Source of the DNA: Micromonospora sp. C31
GTDB taxonomy: Bacteria > Actinomycetota > Actinomycetes > Mycobacteriales > Micromonosporaceae
Length of the DNA stretch: 64,000 nt
NCBI RefSeq assembly: GCF_018070575.1
Contig: NZ_JAGPXN010000020.1
Coordinates: forward strand, 62,001 to 126,000
Direction of reading: 5' to 3'
Below, one piece after another: positions 60,910 to 64,000 of this stretch. Position numbers and translations under genes: made by a program. The first letter of the stretch is position 1. Every line of letters starts with the position of its first letter. The notes beneath the pieces are model-generated. The model had not been told where the DNA came from, made no database searches, and saw nothing but the letters and a program-made list of their open reading frames with translations.

Positions 60910-62231
60910 GCCGTGGCTCCGGTGGCGCGGGCGCGGCGGGCGCCGGCCGCGAGTTCCCGCCTGAGTTCGACCAGGTACGCGTCGAAGTCCACCCGCATGG
61001 CGGGCCGGCGCTGCCCCCACCGGGCGGTGGCGGCGCGCAGCTCGGCCCGGCAGGCGGCGTGCCGCGCCTGCGCCCCGGGCAGTGCGTAGCGGCCGGACAG
61101 CTGCGCCGCGACCAGCCTGGCCTGCGCCTCGACCAGCGGGAACGCGGCGCCGGTGGACTGCATCAGCCCGACGAACGCCAGGCCGGGCGCGTCGAGGTGG
61201 AACACGTGCCGGTACAGCGCCAGGGTGTCCGCCCCGCCGCCGAGCAGTGCGGGGTCGAGGAACGGGATCTCCACCCGGTAGCCGGTGCACCAGATCACCA
61301 GGTCGACCTCGTCGACGCGGCCGTCGGTGAAGGTGACGCGCTCGCCGTCGAAGCCGGCGATGCCGGGGCGGGGCTCGATCTCGCCGTGGGTCAGCCGGGA
61401 AAGCAGCCCGTCGGAGAGCGTCGGGTGGTCCTGCAGGAAACCGTGTTCGGGCGCGGGCAGGCCGTAGCGGGTGGGTGGGCCGACGGTCGCGGTGAGCAGC
61501 CGCTGGGTGATGCGCTGGCGCAGCCGCCACGGCAACCGCCGGGCCAGGGCGCCGTTGAGGGTGTCCGACGGGCGGCCCAGGAGGTGTTTCGGCACCACCC
61601 AGACGCCCCGGCGCAACGACAGCAGGGTACGCCGGGCCGCGTACGAGGCGTCCACGGCGATGTCCATCGCGGAGTTGCCGCCGCCGACGACCAGGACCCG
61701 CCGGCCGGCGAGCTGTTCGGGCCCCCGGTAGGCGTGGCTGTGCAGTTGCGTGGCGGTGCAGTCGCCCGGGATCGCGGGGGTGGGCGGTTTCGGCACCCGG
61801 TTGTGGCCGTTGGCGACGACGACGGCGTCGACGGTGACCTCGACGCCGCCGTCGGGCCCGTCGGCGTGCACCGTCCACCGGCCGTCGTCGGTGCGCACGA
61901 CCCGGTCGACGGTGTGCCGCAGCCGCACCGCGTCGGGCAGCCCGAACCGCTCGGCGTAGTCGGTGAGCCAGCCGGCGACGCGGGCGTGGTCGGGGTAGTC
62001 CGGCCAGTGCGCCGGCATCGGGTGGTCGGCGAACTGGGTGCGCGCCTTGCTGGTGTTCAGGTGCAGGGTCCGGTACGCGGGCGAGCCGGGCGCCCCGTAC
62101 ACCCAGAGGCCGCCGACCCGGTCGGCCGCCTCGAAGCCGACGGCGGGCACGCCGACGTCGGCGAGGGCCTTGAGGGTGGCCAGTCCGGCCGCGCCCGCGC
62201 CGATGACCGCCACGCCCGGCTGCGCACCCAT
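60906..62231 (-). CDS. Flavin-containing monooxygenase (FMO-like)
   Basis: 441 residues from the ATG at 62231. FAD motif VAVIGAGAAGLATLKAL and NADPH motif VLVVGGGNSAMDIAVDA; between them HLNTSKARTQFADHPMP matches FMO enzymes (the N-T-S-K and Y/F-x-D-x-P features). The late VIWCTGYRVEIPF is the conserved TGY block. FMOs oxygenate nitrogen, sulfur or ketone groups using NADPH and O2. First gene of an FMO-SDR(-Nudix) operon controlled by the TetR palindrome just upstream. Confidence 0.9.
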   Translation of the reverse strand: MGAQPGVAVIGAGAAGLATLKALADVGVPAVGFEAADRVGGLWVYGAPGSPAYRTLHLNTSKARTQFADHPMPAHWPDYPDHARVAGWLTDYAERFGLPDAVRLRHTVDRVVRTDDGRWTVHADGPDGGVEVTVDAVVVANGHNRVPKPPTPAIPGDCTATQLHSHAYRGPEQLAGRRVLVVGGGNSAMDIAVDASYAARRTLLSLRRGVWVVPKHLLGRPSDTLNGALARRLPWRLRQRITQRLLTATVGPPTRYGLPAPEHGFLQDHPTLSDGLLSRLTHGEIEPRPGIAGFDGERVTFTDGRVDEVDLVIWCTGYRVEIPFLDPALLGGGADTLALYRHVFHLDAPGLAFVGLMQSTGAAFPLVEAQARLVAAQLSGRYALPGAQARHAACRAELRAATARWGQRRPAMRVDFDAYLVELRRELAAGARRARATGATA

Positions 62232-62250
62232 CGTCGGCTCCTCCCCGTTA

Positions 62251-62268
62251 ATCCAACGTCTGTTGGAT
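62251..62268. promoter_or_regulatory. TetR operator before the FMO operon
   Basis: ATCCAAC (62251-62257) and GTTGGAT (62262-62268), exact reverse complements around GTCT. Same palindrome family as 62963-62984 ahead of tetR. It lies 20 bases before the FMO start. Confidence 0.7.
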
Positions 62269-62292
62269 AATGGACCCGGTGCGGGCGGCACG

Positions 62293-62943
62293 TCAAGGCG
62301 TCGCCGGCCCGTACAACCCGTCGAGGAGACGGTGCACGAAGGCCCGGAACTCCCGCCGCTGGCGCGCCTGCGGGCCCCCGCCGGCGGCCAGCGCCACCAC
62401 GTGCCCGTGCACCGCCCACACCAGGCTGCGCACCGTCACGTGCGGCGCCGGCTCGACCAGCGCGCCGGCCGCCGCGGCGGCGGTGAGCAGGTCGGCGACG
62501 AGCCGGTACAGCGGGGCGGCGTAGCGCTCGTCGAGCTCGGCGTGCCGCTGCGGCTCCAGCCAGCGACGCAGCCACAACGCGGTGGTCTCGGGCCGGTCCT
62601 CCAGGAAGTCCACGAACACGTCCACCAGGTCGTGCAGCGCCCGCCGGACCTCGGCCGGCCCGCTGTCGAGCGCCTGCCGGGCACGCCCCGCCGCCGCCTC
62701 GAGCACGTCGCGCTCGGCGGCGAATACCCGGGCGAAGCAGGCGTCGTAGAGCTGCGCCTTCGTACCCGTGTGGTGCGAGACCGTGGCGACGTCCACGCCG
62801 GCCGCCGCCGCGACCTCCCGCAGCCCGACGGCGTCGAAGCCGCGCCGGGCGAACAGCGCGGTCGCGGCGGCGAGCACCACCTCCCGGGTGGGACGGGTCT
62901 CCTCGCGGCGGGGCCGCCCGGGTCGGCGGCGGGGCATGGTCAT
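62293..62943 (-). CDS. TetR family transcriptional repressor
   Basis: 216 residues from the ATG at 62943. Basic N-terminus (PRRRPGRPRREETRP), then HTH VVLAAATALFARRGFDAVGLREVAAAAGVDVATVSHHTGTK. The C-terminal domain is TetR-like (LHDLVDVFVDFLEDRPETTALWLRRWLEP). It likely represses the FMO operon through 62251-62268, and itself plus the divergent MFS gene through 62963-62984. Confidence 0.92.
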   Translation of the reverse strand: MTMPRRRPGRPRREETRPTREVVLAAATALFARRGFDAVGLREVAAAAGVDVATVSHHTGTKAQLYDACFARVFAAERDVLEAAAGRARQALDSGPAEVRRALHDLVDVFVDFLEDRPETTALWLRRWLEPQRHAELDERYAAPLYRLVADLLTAAAAAGALVEPAPHVTVRSLVWAVHGHVVALAAGGGPQARQRREFRAFVHRLLDGLYGPATP

Positions 62944-62962
62944 GGCCGCCATTCTGCCCCTA

Positions 62963-62984
62963 CAATCCAGCATCCGTTGGATTG
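62963..62984. promoter_or_regulatory. TetR operator between tetR and the MFS gene
   Basis: CAATCCA (62963-62969) and TGGATTG (62978-62984) are exact reverse complements over an 8-base spacer that reads GCATCCGT. The left half ATCCA and right TTGGAT match the operator at 62251. Confidence 0.7.
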
Positions 62985-63013
62985 CGGGCGGCGAGCCCGC
63001 CGAGGAGGCCGCC

Positions 63014-64000
63014 ATGACCGGGCTCGACCAGCAGCAGGCCGGCACCGACACCACCACCCTGCCCCGCGGGCCGCTGCTCGGCTTCGCCGCCGGCTCCCTC
63101 GGCATGGGCGTCTGGGTGACCGTCCCCGGCCTGCTGCTGCTCTACTTCCTCACCGACGTCCTCGCCGTCGCCCCCTGGCTCGCCGGCCTGGCGCTGCTGC
63201 TGCCGAAGGTCGCCGACGTGCTGCTGCACCCGTGGATCGGGCACCGCTGCGACGTCGAGCAGGCACGCCGGGGCGACCGGCGTCGGCTGCTGCTGATCGG
63301 CTGCGCCCTGCCGCTCGCCTTCGCCACCCTGTTCGCCGTGCCCGGCGGCCTCACCGGCGCGCCGGCCGCCGCCTGGGTGGCGCTCGCCTTCGTCGCCGGC
63401 AACCTGCTCTTCGCCGCCTACCAGGTCCCCTACCTGGCCACCCCCGCCGACCTGCGGATCGGCTACCACGAGCGGACCCGCCTGATGGCGTTCCGGATGG
63501 TGGTGCTGACCCTCGGCATCCTCGTCTCCGGGCTGCTGGCACCGCTGCTGGCCGGCGGGCAGGACGCCACCCGGGGCGGCTACCAACGCATGGGCGTGCT
63601 GCTGGCCGTCGGGATGCTGGCCGCCATGCTGGTCGGGGTGGCCGGGATCAGCCGACTGCGCCGCGCCGCCGCCGCGACGGGCGCACCGCACGGCGGCGGC
63701 TGGCGAGGGCTCGCCGTGGCGCTGCGCGACCGGCAGTTCCGGTGGCTGGTCGCCGCGTACCTGGCCATGTCCACGACCACCCACCTGGTGCTGGCCGGCG
63801 TGCCCTACTACGCCGAGTACGAGCTGGGCCGCCCCGGGCTGACCACCGTGCTGGTCGCGGCCTTCGTCGCCCCGGCACTGCTGGTCACCCCGGCCTGGCT
63901 GGCGCTGGCCCGCCGGCTCGGCAAGCAGCGGGCGCTGCTGGGCGCCCAGAGCGCCTTCGCGGCCGGCTCGCTGGTGCTCGCCGTCGGCCGCCCGGCGGGG
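63014..64000 (+). CDS. MFS transporter, GPH (sugar:cation symporter)-like, 3' end beyond window
   Basis: 329 codons visible from the ATG at 63014 (GAGGAGG upstream). About nine spans are seen: GFAAGSLGMGVWVTVPGLLLLYFL first, then LLLPKVADVLLHPWIGHRCD, the GPH-type loop (D-x-x-x-P-x-x-G), then YLATPADLRIGYHERTRLMAFR, the second GPH signature. The third exon-like block DRQFRWLVAAYLAMSTTTHLVL is typical of the second half. It carries sugars or small metabolites with H+ or Na+. It is divergent from tetR and shares its operator, so it is probably part of the FMO-linked regulon. Confidence 0.88.
   Translation, partial: MTGLDQQQAGTDTTTLPRGPLLGFAAGSLGMGVWVTVPGLLLLYFLTDVLAVAPWLAGLALLLPKVADVLLHPWIGHRCDVEQARRGDRRRLLLIGCALPLAFATLFAVPGGLTGAPAAAWVALAFVAGNLLFAAYQVPYLATPADLRIGYHERTRLMAFRMVVLTLGILVSGLLAPLLAGGQDATRGGYQRMGVLLAVGMLAAMLVGVAGISRLRRAAAATGAPHGGGWRGLAVALRDRQFRWLVAAYLAMSTTTHLVLAGVPYYAEYELGRPGLTTVLVAAFVAPALLVTPAWLALARRLGKQRALLGAQSAFAAGSLVLAVGRPAG

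Overview
The window is very GC-rich actinomycete chromosome with strong G/C third-position bias, frequent GTG starts, 4-base stop/start overlaps and long meaningless antisense frames. Gene content (type II thymidine kinase, F420-type nitroreductase, UMF1 and TSUP carriers, ECF41 sigma factor, CUT1 sugar importer without its own ATPase) fits Micromonosporaceae, most likely a Micromonospora-like genome. That placement is inferred from gene types, not from a database search. I saw no rRNA, tRNA, CRISPR array, prophage or antibiotic synthase.

Layout. 1-6.4 kb: the start of a DrrA-type ABC ATPase divergent from its likely TetR repressor across a perfect palindrome; peptide deformylase; GNAT; an HxlR regulator divergent from a RutE-like nitroreductase; a TSUP permease with a tiny membrane-peptide ORF; an EEP-fold hydrolase; and folD behind a recognisable ZTP (pfl) riboswitch. 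6.5-14.1 kb: an eroded accessory stretch with a tyrosine recombinase, a frameshifted AAA-ATPase remnant, a frameshifted alpha/beta hydrolase, a UvrA-like protein, an AraC/VOC pair and a doubly frameshifted DUF6493-like gene. 14.1-31.5 kb: methyltransferase, SDR, PrxQ peroxiredoxin, cydAB with an operator-like palindrome, lipid enzymes, tdk, a K+/H+ antiporter-like gene, a XerC/D-like recombinase, an ABC-F protein, Hsp20 with a HAIR-like operator, and an unknown Rossmann-like protein. 31.5-43.9 kb: an MBL hydrolase, an ECF41 sigma factor and its FAD oxidoreductase partner with a matching ECF41 promoter, a lipid/peptide-type ABC exporter, a truncated NUDIX gene, an SpoU RNA methyltransferase, a PhyH oxygenase, an AKR/TetR pair, a Tn3 transposase relic, and a nitroreductase-hemerythrin fusion.

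44.0-59.5 kb is the most coherent system: GH42, GH31, a CUT1 importer (lipoprotein and two permeases), a ROK repressor, GH3, a LacI repressor and GH95. None of the four hydrolases has a visible signal peptide. Together they can remove fucose, galactose, xylose and the glucan backbone units, which is the set needed to dismantle imported fucosylated xyloglucan oligosaccharides inside the cell. Two LacI boxes precede the GH3-LacI-GH95 operon, and a shared TTWGTTGG element occurs at the GH42/GH31 and importer/ROK promoters.

59.5-64 kb: a Nudix hydrolase, then an FMO-SDR operon with a TetR repressor. The same palindrome lies before the FMO gene and before tetR. A GPH-type MFS carrier runs off the window end.
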